From Methanomassiliicoccales archaeon UBA147 (GTDB taxonomy: Archaea; Thermoplasmatota; Thermoplasmata; SG8-5), in assembly GCA_002496385.1 (NCBI GenBank), contig DAJR01000025.1:63190-96200 (forward strand): DNA of 33,011 bases, given 5' to 3'. Positions 9,068 to 16,986 of the stretch are shown here, piece by piece (the first letter of the stretch is position 1; each line of letters opens with the position of its first letter). Made by a program: the position numbers and the translations under genes. Below the pieces are notes generated by a model. It made no database searches. It worked only from the letters and a program-made list of their open reading frames with translations, and was not told where the DNA came from.

Positions 9068-9516
9068 GAGAGCCGTCCCTGACCGCGCGACCCGACCCGG
9101 GGAAACCGGTCAAGCCGGTGACATCGTCCGGCGGAGTGATAATGGACAGCGAGAACCGCGTCCTGGTGCTCCACCGGAAGCAGGAAGGGACATGGGTCCT
9201 GCCCAAGGGCCGGGTCGAGCCCGGGGAGAGCCTGAGACAGACAGCGCTCCGCGAGGTGGAGGAGGAGACTGGCCTCAAGAGCCTCAGGATAGTCAGGGAG
9301 ATCGGCCTGGTAAGATATATATTCTTCTGGCGGCCCGACAATGTGAACTACAAAAAGACGGTCCATTACTTCCTGATGCGGCTGAACGGAGCGCCTGCCA
9401 ACGAGCTTAAGCTGGAGTCGGATTTCTCAGAATGCGCTTGGAGCCCAATCGGCGAAGCCGTCAAGCAGCTCACGTTCGAGAACGACCGCCGCATCGTGCG
9501 CTCGATATCCGACTGA
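9064..9516 (+). CDS. Nudix hydrolase
   Basis: 150 residues from a GTG that overlaps the rad50 stop codon. A complete Nudix box (G-x5-E-x7-R-E-V-E-E-E-T-G-L) begins at about residue 48, with LPKGRVEPGE at its front. Nudix enzymes hydrolyse nucleoside diphosphates linked to another moiety. The WVLPKGRVEPGE and FFW...Y features resemble diadenosine tetraphosphate hydrolase or 8-oxo-dGTP types, but the substrate cannot be read from sequence. As last gene of the resection operon it might clear damaged nucleotides or act in nucleotide signalling during repair (inference). The enoyl-CoA hydratase downstream has its own promoter. Confidence 0.88.
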   Translation: MREPSLTARPDPGKPVKPVTSSGGVIMDSENRVLVLHRKQEGTWVLPKGRVEPGESLRQTALREVEEETGLKSLRIVREIGLVRYIFFWRPDNVNYKKTVHYFLMRLNGAPANELKLESDFSECAWSPIGEAVKQLTFENDRRIVRSISD

Positions 9517-9527
9517 AGGTTTTTATC
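9516..9527 (+). promoter_or_regulatory. TATA-like box for the enoyl-CoA hydratase gene
   Basis: The element GGTTTTTATCGG directly follows the Nudix stop codon and lies about 32-40 nt before the GTG start at 9558. This is the spacing expected for a short-leader archaeal transcript. It argues that the hydratase gene is transcribed separately from the repair operon. Confidence 0.45.
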
Positions 9528-9557
9528 GGTGTTCAGATTAGGGGATTCGGCGATATT

Positions 9558-10337
9558 GTGTACAAATTTCTGAAGGTCGAGCGCTCAGGGCCGGTTGCCG
9601 TCGTGACCGTGAACAAGCCCGATGTCCTGAACATCCTGGACACGCCCACCGTGCTCGAGATAGAGCATTGCTTCGGGGCGCTGGCTAGTGACAGGGAGGT
9701 CAGCGTCGTCATAATCACCGGCGCCGGGGAGAAGGCCTTCATTGCGGGTGGAGACATCAAGGAGATGTCTGTGAAAAACTCAATCGACGGAAGGGAGTAC
9801 GGCCGCAACGGCCAGCGCGCCCTTTTCGCAATCGAGAACTGCCCGAAGCCTGTCGTCGCGGCAGTGAACGGGTACGCCCTTGGCGGCGGCACGGAGCTTG
9901 CCATGGCCTGCGACATCATCCTCGCGTCCGAAAAGGCGGTGTTCGGCCAGCCGGAAGTGAAGCTTGGCATTACACCCGGCTTTGCAGGCACCCAGCGCAT
10001 GCCCCGGATAGTGGGGAGGGGGCGCGGGAAGGAACTCGTGTTCAGCGGCAGGAACATCAAGGCCGACGAGGCTCTGAGGATAGGTCTGGCCAACAGGGTA
10101 TACCCCCCCGAGAAGCTCATGGAAGAGGCACTGAAACTTGCAAGCCAGATTGCCGCGAACGGCCAACTGGCTGTCCGCTCCTGCAAGGAACTCATCAATT
10201 TCGCAATGGACAACGACCAGGATTCAGGCCTGGCCAAGGAGGCCGACGCGTTCGGCGTGTGTTTCGACACGCAGGACCAGAAGGAAGGGATGAAGGCGTT
10301 CGGGGAGAAGAGGCAGGCGAAATTCGAGGGGATTTGA
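9558..10337 (+). CDS. Enoyl-CoA hydratase (crotonase family)
   Basis: 259 residues. Crotonases hydrate trans-2-enoyl-CoA in beta-oxidation. The oxyanion-hole strand AFIAGGDIKEM, the helix ALGGGTELAMACD and the QPEVKLGITPG block are all present. The last two supply the two catalytic glutamates equivalent to Glu144 and Glu164 of rat mitochondrial hydratase, so hydratase rather than isomerase or dehalogenase activity is likely. I chose the GTG at 9558: it begins the typical YKFLKVERSGPVAVVTVNKP strand, and a TATA-like element lies upstream. The longer frame would overlap the Nudix gene. An acyl-CoA dehydrogenase lies 1.6 kb downstream, consistent with acyl-CoA metabolism. Confidence 0.88.
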   Translation: MYKFLKVERSGPVAVVTVNKPDVLNILDTPTVLEIEHCFGALASDREVSVVIITGAGEKAFIAGGDIKEMSVKNSIDGREYGRNGQRALFAIENCPKPVVAAVNGYALGGGTELAMACDIILASEKAVFGQPEVKLGITPGFAGTQRMPRIVGRGRGKELVFSGRNIKADEALRIGLANRVYPPEKLMEEALKLASQIAANGQLAVRSCKELINFAMDNDQDSGLAKEADAFGVCFDTQDQKEGMKAFGEKRQAKFEGI

Positions 10338-10396
10338 TTATTATTGGCGCCATTATCTGCCCAGGCAGGGTGGGCTGCACCCCGTTCAATATATGG

Positions 10397-11245
10397 CTAT
10401 CCGCTCTTTAGCCTCTTCCACTTTTCCTTCTCCGGCGCATCCAGATAGTTCTCGGATGATGATACAGGCTGATGGCTTCTTTTCTCCAACTCCTTTCTTG
10501 CGACCCCTGCAACATTCCCGCCTTCGATTGCAGCGCCCTTGTTTTCAGTGAAACCCTGCGCATCCTTGTTTCTTGCGATTCTGGTTGTGGAGGCTTCTCC
10601 GAGCATGGTGAAAATGAGTTCCAGGTCGTTCATGTGGTCCCTGAGGTTCTCCTTCTTCAATCCTTTCAGCTTCAGGTATTCCGTAGGCGTCATCCCGAAT
10701 GTGGCTTTTGAGATTTCCGCTGTGAGTATGCTGTACTCCAGCTCTGTTCTCAGTCCCCGTTTCTTCCATTCATCCGTCAACTCGTCCCTTACAGCGATTC
10801 CCCGAACCCTTTTCTCTATCCAGTCATCGGAATATCCTTTTTGTTTGAATAATTCTTTCATGCGCTTCTGCGCAAGCTCCGGATTCTCAATTTCCTGCAC
10901 CCTGTCATAGCCCACCTGAGCCAGCCATATCTTGAACGGTTCCGCGTTCCTCGATGGAATCGATTGGATTATCCTAAACAATGTTTTTACGCTGGCGCAG
11001 TCGGTTTCCCTGAGTTTTCCATCTTCTGCGGTAAATTTCAACCGGTGACAATTTGTCACCGCTTCGCTTCCCTCGTCCCTCAACCTCTGGCTTAACTTGT
11101 TCCAGTACTTTCTGGCTTTTTGATAATTCGTCTGTTCTGTCAATACTGCAACCACATCCACGACCGAGAAATGCCATTCCTCATTGAACCATATCCTTCG
11201 AATTTTCCTGTTCTGGAACACTACCAGGGATTTTTCGGGGTCCAT
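10397..11245 (-). CDS. BRO-N / DinD-like protein
   Basis: 282 residues. The N-terminal ~110 residues match the BRO-N domain of phage and virus antirepressors (IRRIWFNEEWHFSVVDVVAV, then KYWNKLSQRL and TFRII-like IIQSIPS with the PFKIWLAQVG block). The C-terminal part, with GNVAGVARKELEKRSHQPV and SSENYL, is the ending typical of DinD-type DNA-damage-inducible proteins. DinD of E. coli is LexA-regulated and inhibits RecA; whether that holds in archaea is unknown. The ATG is preceded by GAGGTTGATTG. The gene is isolated and faces away from a surface-protein remnant and a tandem repeat array, so an accessory or mobile origin is likely. Confidence 0.75.
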   Translation of the reverse strand: MDPEKSLVVFQNRKIRRIWFNEEWHFSVVDVVAVLTEQTNYQKARKYWNKLSQRLRDEGSEAVTNCHRLKFTAEDGKLRETDCASVKTLFRIIQSIPSRNAEPFKIWLAQVGYDRVQEIENPELAQKRMKELFKQKGYSDDWIEKRVRGIAVRDELTDEWKKRGLRTELEYSILTAEISKATFGMTPTEYLKLKGLKKENLRDHMNDLELIFTMLGEASTTRIARNKDAQGFTENKGAAIEGGNVAGVARKELEKRSHQPVSSSENYLDAPEKEKWKRLKSG

Positions 11246-11270
11246 TCAATCAACCTCAGACCCAACATAT

Positions 11271-11456
11271 ATGGGAAAGCATTTAAAGAATGTCGGGGGG
11301 TGGGCGAAAGTGTTTGTGGCTGTTGGAAACGGCTCCGAGGGCAACTACTGGTTCGACTACGCCGGCGCCGATACCAACCTCGACGGCATCAGCGACACCC
11401 CCTATGCCATCCCTGACGGTTCGAACGAAGATAGGCATCCTTTGATGAACCCATGA
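11271..11456 (+). pseudogene. Remnant of a NosD-type surface protein
   Basis: A short frame ending GNYWFDYAGADTNLDGISDT and then PYAIPDGSNEDRHPLMNP. This is the C-terminal loop motif of NosD-like parallel beta-helix surface proteins. The same motif occurs three times in the giant protein of this window (for example GNYWSDYNGTDWDGDGIGDW). The upstream beta-helix rungs and any signal peptide are missing, so this is a 3' fragment. It sits between the BRO-N/DinD-like gene and the 174-bp repeats. Decay after recombination or insertion is likely; expression of a 61-residue peptide from the ATG at 11271 cannot be excluded. Confidence 0.6.
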
Positions 11457-11480
11457 CAATGAGCGGTTCTCCATCGGTAG

Positions 11481-11895
11481 ATTTCCAACCCTGGCTTAAC
11501 TGATGAAAACATACTAATAATCTATCCTGTTTCCAGGGTCGGTAGCATTTTTCAGTGTCGTCGATACTCCGTCGCAGGACGTGCTTTATGATTGCGAAGG
11601 ACATCAAAGACAAATGGCTTTGATGATTCAGGCCTGCGACTAAAGCAGGTGTGAATTTCCAACCCTGGTTAACATAATGAAAACATACTAATAATGAAAT
11701 CAGTTACTAGGATTGATTTTTTTTCTAACTTCGTAAAATATTCCGTCGCAGGCCGTTCTTTATGGCAGCAAAGAAAATCAAAGCCATCCTGCTTTGATGA
11801 TTCAGGCCTGCGACTAAAGCAGGTGTGAATTTCCAACCCTGGTTAACATAATGAAAACATACTAATAATGAAATCAGTTATTAGGGTTGGTAATT
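11481..11895. repeat. 174-bp tandem repeat, about 2.4 copies, hairpin-rich
   Basis: The block beginning ATTTCCAACCCTGG starts at 11481, 11655 and 11829, an exact 174-nt period twice. Each full unit contains two nested palindromes. Stem one is CCAACCCTGG paired with CCAGGGTCGG in copy 1 and with AGGGTTGG in copy 3; it is weaker in copy 2. Stem two is GTCGCAGG with CCTGCGAC (11571-11578/11633-11640 and 11745-11752/11807-11814), enclosing CATCAAAG with CTTTGATG, or ATCAAAG with CTTTGAT. The last partial copy ends about 8 nt before the acyl-CoA dehydrogenase ATG and includes its likely promoter. Confidence 0.85.
11860..11876 (+). promoter_or_regulatory. Likely TATA-like region of the acyl-CoA dehydrogenase, inside the repeat
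   Basis: The T/A-rich segment CATACTAATAATGAAAT lies about 25-38 nt before the ATG at 11899. The same segment occurs in the two upstream repeat copies (near 11510 and 11690), so the promoter-like element is present up to three times. The assignment is inferred from position and composition. Confidence 0.35.
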
Positions 11896-11898
11896 CAC

Positions 11899-13041
11899 AT
11901 GGACTTCACGCCGACAAAAGAGCACCAGATGCTCAGGGCCACCGTCCGCAGCTTCGCGGAGAAGGAGATAAAGCCGATTGCCGCGGACATCGACAAGAAC
12001 GGCGACGTGCCGAAGGAACTTCTGGACAAGATGGCGGGAATGAACCTGATGGGCATGACTGTGCCCAAGGAGTACGGCGGAGCAGGGTGCGACAAGATTT
12101 CCTACATGATCGCGCTCGAGGAGGTCGCAAGGGCTTGCGGGTCCACCGGCATTGTGATGGAGGCCCACAACTCGCTCGGGCTCGGGCACATATTCGAGAG
12201 GGGCAACGAGGAGCAGCGGAGGAAATGGGTGCCCGATATTGCCGCAGGCAAGAAGCTGGCAGCCTGGGCGCTTACCGAGGCGAACGCGGGCTCCGACTCG
12301 GGCGGCATGAGCACCCATGCCGAGCTGGATGGTGATGAATGGGTTCTCAACGGCACCAAGATTTTCATTACCAATCCTGCGATAGCATCCTATGTCACTG
12401 TCATGGCTGTTACCGACAAGTCCAAAGGCCCGAAGGGAATCAGCGCCTTCGTCGTCCCGACAGGCACTCCGGGCTACAGCCTGGGCACCAGCGAGGACAA
12501 GCTCGGGCTGAGGGGCTCCCACACCTCCGAACTCGTGTTCGAGAACTGCCGCATCCCGAAGGGCAACATCCTGGGTGAGCCGGGGACCGGTTTCACGGGC
12601 GCGATGAACATCCTGGACCGCGGCAGGGCAGCGGTCGGCGCGCTGGCAGTCGGCATCGCCCAGGGGGCGCTTGACGAGTCCGTGAAATATTCCAAGGAGA
12701 GGGAGCAGTTCGGCCGCCCGATCGCGAAATTCCAGGCAATACAGTGGATGCTGGCCGACATGGCGACCCGCATCGAGGCATCAAGATTGCTTGTTTACAG
12801 GGCTGCATGGATGGAAGATAAGGGAATGAGATTTTCCAAGGAAGCGTCGATGGCAAAGCTGTATGCCTCGGAAATGGCCACCCAGACCTGCCTCAATGCC
12901 ATCCAGATACACGGCGGCTACGGATACACCAAGGATTACCCCGTGGAGCGAATGCTCAGGGACACGAAGCTCATGGAGATTGGCGAGGGCACAAGCCAGG
13001 TCCAGAGGATTGTGATTTCAAGGGCGATACTCGGCCGTTAA
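11899..13041 (+). CDS. Acyl-CoA dehydrogenase
   Basis: 380 residues, the usual length. This FAD enzyme introduces the alpha-beta double bond into acyl-CoA and passes electrons to electron-transfer flavoprotein. The three parts are visible: an N-terminal helical domain (MDFTPTKEHQMLRATVRSFA); a middle beta domain with the signature WALTEANAGSDSGG and GTKIFITN; and a C-terminal helical domain with REQFGRPIAKFQAIQW and the ending GEGTSQVQRIVISRAIL, whose Glu is in the position of the catalytic base of short-chain dehydrogenases. Start ATG 11899 is chosen over an in-frame TTG at 11887. The gene begins directly after the 174-bp repeats. Its stop overlaps the convergent mntP-like gene by 4 nt. Confidence 0.92.
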   Translation: MDFTPTKEHQMLRATVRSFAEKEIKPIAADIDKNGDVPKELLDKMAGMNLMGMTVPKEYGGAGCDKISYMIALEEVARACGSTGIVMEAHNSLGLGHIFERGNEEQRRKWVPDIAAGKKLAAWALTEANAGSDSGGMSTHAELDGDEWVLNGTKIFITNPAIASYVTVMAVTDKSKGPKGISAFVVPTGTPGYSLGTSEDKLGLRGSHTSELVFENCRIPKGNILGEPGTGFTGAMNILDRGRAAVGALAVGIAQGALDESVKYSKEREQFGRPIAKFQAIQWMLADMATRIEASRLLVYRAAWMEDKGMRFSKEASMAKLYASEMATQTCLNAIQIHGGYGYTKDYPVERMLRDTKLMEIGEGTSQVQRIVISRAILGR

Positions 13042-13598
13042 AACAACAGGTGCTCCACCAGTATCTTCATTCCAAGCATTATCAGAATGAGCCCGCCAAG
13101 CATCTCCATGCGTTTCCCGAACCTCTCCCCCAGCCTGCCTCCCAATGTACCCCCGGTTATTGCAAGTGCCAGCGACATGAGGCCGATGATGGCTGCCGGC
13201 ACAATTATCCCCCCGTCGATGAGAGCGTAAGAAATTCCAACGACCAGCGCGTCGATGCTCGTGGCGACCGACAGCACGAGCAGGACCTTCAGGTTCCTGA
13301 TGTCCAGATTGCTGAATTCCTGCCGGCTATCGAAACCCTCGAGCAGCATCTTGATGCCGATGGCCATCAGAAGCCCGAACGCTATCCAGTGGTCTATAGC
13401 CTGGATGTAACCGGCGAATGCGGTCCCGGTTCCCCAGCCGATGACGAACATGATCGCCTGGAACCCGCCGAATGCGACACCAAGCCGAACCGCGTCCCGC
13501 CTCCCGAACCCCGGCATTGCGATGCCGCATGACAGTGAAACAGCCAGGCAGTCCATCGCAAGGCCTATCGCCGTGAGAATGACAGTAAGATAATCCAT
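13038..13598 (-). CDS. mntP: MntP-type manganese exporter
   Basis: 186 residues with six hydrophobic helices arranged as two similar halves, as in the MntP (DUF204) family. The family's conserved acidic helix motifs are seen as LAMDCLAVSLSCG near the N-terminus and TSIDALVVGISYA in the second half, where the Asp residues are needed for Mn(II) export. Start ATG 13598 is chosen because the transporter begins there and a TATATAATAAT element lies about 22 nt upstream on this strand, giving a leaderless message. A longer in-frame extension would cross that promoter. The gene is divergent from the isocitrate/isopropylmalate-type dehydrogenase. Confidence 0.85.
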   Translation of the reverse strand: MDYLTVILTAIGLAMDCLAVSLSCGIAMPGFGRRDAVRLGVAFGGFQAIMFVIGWGTGTAFAGYIQAIDHWIAFGLLMAIGIKMLLEGFDSRQEFSNLDIRNLKVLLVLSVATSIDALVVGISYALIDGGIIVPAAIIGLMSLALAITGGTLGGRLGERFGKRMEMLGGLILIMLGMKILVEHLLF

Positions 13599-13617
13599 CG
13601 GTTGGGAAAAAGCGCGG

Positions 13618-13671
13618 CGATATAATAATCCCACTGACATTATTTCAATGTCCGGCAAACCTCTTTTATAC
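13618..13671. promoter_or_regulatory. Divergent promoter region between mntP and the dehydrogenase
   Basis: Two T/A-rich boxes lie here. GATATAATAATC (about 13619-13630) is placed for the minus-strand mntP-like gene. CTCTTTTATAC (about 13661-13671) is placed for the plus-strand dehydrogenase, whose ATG is 54 nt further on behind CGGAGGT. No operator palindrome is evident. Confidence 0.4.
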
Positions 13672-13724
13672 AGGTTTTCCATCTCCATTCACATAGGAAA
13701 GACAGCTCTTTCGGAGGTTGTTGA

Positions 13725-14846
13725 ATGGCCAAATACAAGATCGCCTGGCTCCCTGGCGACGGAATCGGAAAAGAGGTAATGGACGCAGCCAAGATAGTCC
13801 TTGACAGGCTCGGGCTGGACGCCGAGTACATCCACGGCGACATAGGCTGGGACTGCTGGTGCAGGGAAGGGGACGCCTTCCCCCAGAGGACCATCGACCT
13901 GCTGAACTCGGTGGACGCCTCCATGTTCGGCGCCATCACATCAAAGCCGGTCAAGGAAGCCGAGAAGGAACTCATCCCGGAATTGCAGGGAAAGGGCCAT
14001 GTGTACCGCTCGCCGATTGTCAGGATGCGCCAGCTGTTCGACCTGTACATCTGCCTGAGGCCGATAAAGGGCTACGATGGCAACCCGCTGAATTTCAAGG
14101 AGAATATAGACATAGTCGTGTTCAGGGAGAACACCGAGGACCTGTATGTCGGCGTGGAGTTCAACACCGTACCCCAGGAGCTCAGGGACACGCTTCTCAG
14201 GACATCGCCCAAGACATTTGCCCCGTTCAAGGACGTGCCCCTGGACCAGTATGCCATCTCCTGCAAGATAAACACCAGGAAAGGTTCTGAGAGGATAATC
14301 AGGGCGGCATTCGAGTTCGCAAAGAAGCACGGCCGGAAGAAGGTCACCGTGGTCCACAAGGCAAACGTTGTCAGGGCGACCGACGGGCTTTTCCTTGAGA
14401 CAGCCAAAACAGTGGCCAAGGATTATCCGGATATACAGATGGACAATGCCAACATCGATGCGATGTGCATGTGGCTTCTCAAGAACCCTTTCAATTACGA
14501 TGTCCTGGTGGCTCCCAACCTCTACGGCGACATTGTCTCGGACCTGTGCGCCCAGATGGTGGGGGGCCTCGGCTTCGGATGCTCGGGGAACATAGGCGAC
14601 AACCTCGCTGTCTTCGAGCCAACGCATGGCAGCGCGCCCAAGCATGCCGGAAAATCCAAGGCCAACCCGATAGCCACCATCCTCGCAGCCAAGATGATGC
14701 TCGATTGGCTGGGAGAGAAGGATATGGCTGAGAGACTCGAGAAGGCGGTCGCCCAGGTAATCAAAGAAGGCAAGGTCCGGACTTATGACATGGGCGGAAG
14801 CTCGACCACGATTGACATGGCAAACGAGATTGCCGGGAAATTATGA
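13725..14846 (+). CDS. Isocitrate/isopropylmalate-type beta-decarboxylating dehydrogenase
   Basis: 373 residues. The family oxidises and decarboxylates isocitrate, 3-isopropylmalate or homoisocitrate. Visible motifs are the N-terminal LPGDGIGKEV, the substrate loop SPIVRMRQLFDLYICLRP, VFRENTEDLYVGVE, KANVVRATDG, the metal-binding segment NLYGDIVSDL, and the cofactor loop EPTHGSAPKHAGKSKANP. The Ser and two Arg of the substrate loop fit isocitrate or homoisocitrate as well as isopropylmalate. No leuB or aconitase neighbour decides the question, so I leave the substrate open. A CGGAGGT ribosome site precedes the ATG. The stop overlaps the metallo-beta-lactamase gene as ATGA. Confidence 0.9.
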   Translation: MAKYKIAWLPGDGIGKEVMDAAKIVLDRLGLDAEYIHGDIGWDCWCREGDAFPQRTIDLLNSVDASMFGAITSKPVKEAEKELIPELQGKGHVYRSPIVRMRQLFDLYICLRPIKGYDGNPLNFKENIDIVVFRENTEDLYVGVEFNTVPQELRDTLLRTSPKTFAPFKDVPLDQYAISCKINTRKGSERIIRAAFEFAKKHGRKKVTVVHKANVVRATDGLFLETAKTVAKDYPDIQMDNANIDAMCMWLLKNPFNYDVLVAPNLYGDIVSDLCAQMVGGLGFGCSGNIGDNLAVFEPTHGSAPKHAGKSKANPIATILAAKMMLDWLGEKDMAERLEKAVAQVIKEGKVRTYDMGGSSTTIDMANEIAGKL

Positions 14847-15619
14847 TGGGCTTCCAGTTCTGCGTTCTGGGCAGCGGAAGCAGCGGCAACTCCGTCGCAT
14901 TCTGGGACAGCGAGACAGCATTCCTGGTGGATGCCGGCTTCTCCTGCAGGGAGACAGCGCGCCGGATGGGCCAGGCAGGCCTCGACCCGGAGAGCATTAG
15001 CACAATCCTCATCTCTCACGAGCATTCTGACCATATCGGGGGAGCAAGGGTCATCCAGAAGAAGTTCTCCCCCAGGATACTGACCACATTTCCGGTCAAC
15101 AGATGGCTGGACGCGAAGTTCGGGATAGCCACCGAGCCGGAGCTGGAGCCGGACATCCCCTTCAAATTGGGTAATTTCACGGTCACGCCGTTCGAGGTGA
15201 GCCATGACGCGTCCCAGACAGTTGGGTTCACCATTGCCAAGGGCACCGCCAGGGTTGCGATGGCCACCGACCTCGGCCACATCACCCCCGGGCTGGAGCG
15301 TCACTTTGCAGGCGCCGATGCAATCATCCTTGAATCCAACCACGATGTTCAGATGCTCAAGGAAGGCCCGTATCCCGCGTTCCTGAAAAAGCGCATACTT
15401 GGAAAACAGGGCCATCTGTCGAATGTCCAGTCCTCCGAGATGCTGGTGAACATCGTGGGCGAGCGGACGAGGCATGTGACGCTCGCGCATCTGAGCCAGG
15501 AAAACAACAAGCCTGACATAGCCCGGGATGAGGCCGGCAAGGCACTCTCCTCGAGAAAGAACATCGAGATAGTGCCCGCGTCGCAATTTGATATTGGAAA
15601 TATTATAAAAGTAAGGTGA
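14843..15619 (+). CDS. Metallo-beta-lactamase-fold hydrolase (YycJ/WalJ-like)
   Basis: 258 residues. The N-terminal strand LGSGSSGNS is typical of the YycJ/WalJ group. The dinuclear zinc motif is SHEHSDHIGG (H-x-H-x-D-H) at about residues 57-66. Further ligands are likely SHDAS around residue 119 and ATDLGH around residue 138. A late HLSQENN segment supplies the C-terminal His. Bacterial relatives are 5'-3' DNA exonucleases or affect cell-wall and DNA metabolism; the archaeal role is unknown. The start overlaps the upstream stop (ATGATGG), and the next gene begins 4 nt after its own stop, so the three genes form an operon. Confidence 0.85.
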   Translation: MMGFQFCVLGSGSSGNSVAFWDSETAFLVDAGFSCRETARRMGQAGLDPESISTILISHEHSDHIGGARVIQKKFSPRILTTFPVNRWLDAKFGIATEPELEPDIPFKLGNFTVTPFEVSHDASQTVGFTIAKGTARVAMATDLGHITPGLERHFAGADAIILESNHDVQMLKEGPYPAFLKKRILGKQGHLSNVQSSEMLVNIVGERTRHVTLAHLSQENNKPDIARDEAGKALSSRKNIEIVPASQFDIGNIIKVR

Positions 15620-15623
15620 TAAT

Positions 15624-16139
15624 ATGAAAGGCGAAGATATGGTGGCGGAACTGATGAGGATTGCGGCAGTGACCGCTCCGAAGTCGATGGGTCTGGATTT
15701 CATCGAGGTAAAGATATGCACTCCTGACGAGATGGCTCTCATCGCGAATGAGATGCTGGCCCTCGGAAAGGAAAAGGGCACCCAGAATTGGGACCGCGAC
15801 GCAAAGGGGATCGAGAAGGCCGGCGGACTGGTGCTGATAGGCCTATTGCCTCATAAAGGCGTGGGGCTGAACTGCGGGGCCTGCGGGTTCGCGACCTGCG
15901 CGGAATTCAATAATGCCAGCCATTCCGGGGAATTCTCAGGACCGAACTGCATGCTCAGGCTCATGGACCTGGGGATCGCGCTCGGCTCGGCAGCGAAAAC
16001 AGCCCAGATGCACAACGTGGACAACCGCATAATGTACCGTGCCGGGGCGGCTGCCAGGCGGCTCGGGTTCATGAAGTCGAACGTGATAATGGGGATACCG
16101 CTGAGCGTTTCAACCAAGAACATATTCTTTGATAGGTGA
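15624..16139 (+). CDS. DUF2148 ferredoxin-domain protein
   Basis: 171 residues. A central cysteine cluster reads LNCGACGFATCAEF, with a further GPNCMLR about 20 residues on. This is the four-cysteine pattern of the DUF2148 iron-sulfur proteins found in anaerobic archaea and bacteria. The C-terminal part, with NRIMYRAGAAARRLG and a final VSTKNIFFDR, also fits that family. It probably carries a [4Fe-4S] cluster, but no reaction is established. Start ATG 15624 lies 4 nt after the upstream stop behind AAGGTGATA. Immediately after its stop the base composition drops sharply, marking the edge of foreign DNA. Confidence 0.85.
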   Translation: MKGEDMVAELMRIAAVTAPKSMGLDFIEVKICTPDEMALIANEMLALGKEKGTQNWDRDAKGIEKAGGLVLIGLLPHKGVGLNCGACGFATCAEFNNASHSGEFSGPNCMLRLMDLGIALGSAAKTAQMHNVDNRIMYRAGAAARRLGFMKSNVIMGIPLSVSTKNIFFDR

Positions 16140-16146
16140 ATCTTCA

Positions 16147-16959
16147 TTGAAGTTACAATTTAATGCTGAAATTGTTGGCACATTTAATCATGGAATCCAA
16201 AGAGCAAAGGCAATGATTGATATTCAACATCAAATAGAATCATTTCTAAGCGATGAATTTGATGTAGATGAATGGGCTGAGAATATTTTTAATAGCGATG
16301 TAATTAATAGAGTATTAGATAAGAAATTAAAGAAGATTATTAGTGAATTAAAAAAGCCAAGTCATAAAAGAGTGACAACAAATGATGAAAAGCAATTTAA
16401 AATAATAATGAAGCCATTTCTTTCCTTTTTTACGAATTTTGATACTATATTTGAAACTCCTCTTTATCCTGAAGCATTAATTGTATCAGTCACTGCTTTT
16501 GAAGTTTATCATAAACAAACTATTATCAATCTTATCTCCCAAAATGATTTTCTAATTAAATATTTTTCAGAAGAATTAACAAAAATTGATAAAACTAAAG
16601 GAAAACCTAAATATAAAAATATTAATGAGAAAGAACTTCCTGGGCATTTAATTGTTGACTTTTACCATAAATATTCGTTTGATGACATTCAGAAACAATA
16701 TCAGCGCATTTTTGGAGGTGATTTTAAGTTGTTAAAAGATGATAATGAAATTAAAACTTTTAAAGAATATTTTTTAATACGAAATTTGGCCGTTCATAAT
16801 AAGTGCCAGATAGATTCAGATTTCATTAACAGAACGAATAAAAAATTAACGATTGGTGAAAAATTCATTGTTAAAAAGGAGTTCGTTGATGAAGGAATCA
16901 CGATTTTGGAAAAAATTGTGGACAATATTGAAATTGGAATAAAAAACACCGAGTTTTAA
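16147..16959 (+). CDS. AT-rich foreign gene, HEPN-like protein
   Basis: About 270 residues if translation starts at the TTG at 16147, which has GGTGA 7 nt upstream; an in-frame TTG at 16129 and an ATG at 16213 are alternatives. The coding sequence is strikingly AT-rich and uses A/T third positions, unlike every neighbour. The protein is helical and Lys/Asn/Ile-rich. A central EVYHKQTIINLI segment and a late IRNLAVHNK segment (Arg212-x4-His217) match the R-x4-6-H motif of HEPN ribonucleases, which are common in toxins, abortive-infection and other defence proteins. I infer a horizontally acquired HEPN-type effector; no clear partner gene is adjacent. The family assignment rests on the motif and its context only. 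Confidence 0.6.
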   Translation: MKLQFNAEIVGTFNHGIQRAKAMIDIQHQIESFLSDEFDVDEWAENIFNSDVINRVLDKKLKKIISELKKPSHKRVTTNDEKQFKIIMKPFLSFFTNFDTIFETPLYPEALIVSVTAFEVYHKQTIINLISQNDFLIKYFSEELTKIDKTKGKPKYKNINEKELPGHLIVDFYHKYSFDDIQKQYQRIFGGDFKLLKDDNEIKTFKEYFLIRNLAVHNKCQIDSDFINRTNKKLTIGEKFIVKKEFVDEGITILEKIVDNIEIGIKNTEF

Positions 16960-16986
16960 CTATTGCATTGTATCTTGAGTTGACCA

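Noticed and set aside
11184..11270. Upstream extension of the NosD-like remnant into the BRO-N gene
   Set aside because: The extra residues are the antisense of the BRO-N gene start and have no surface-protein character.
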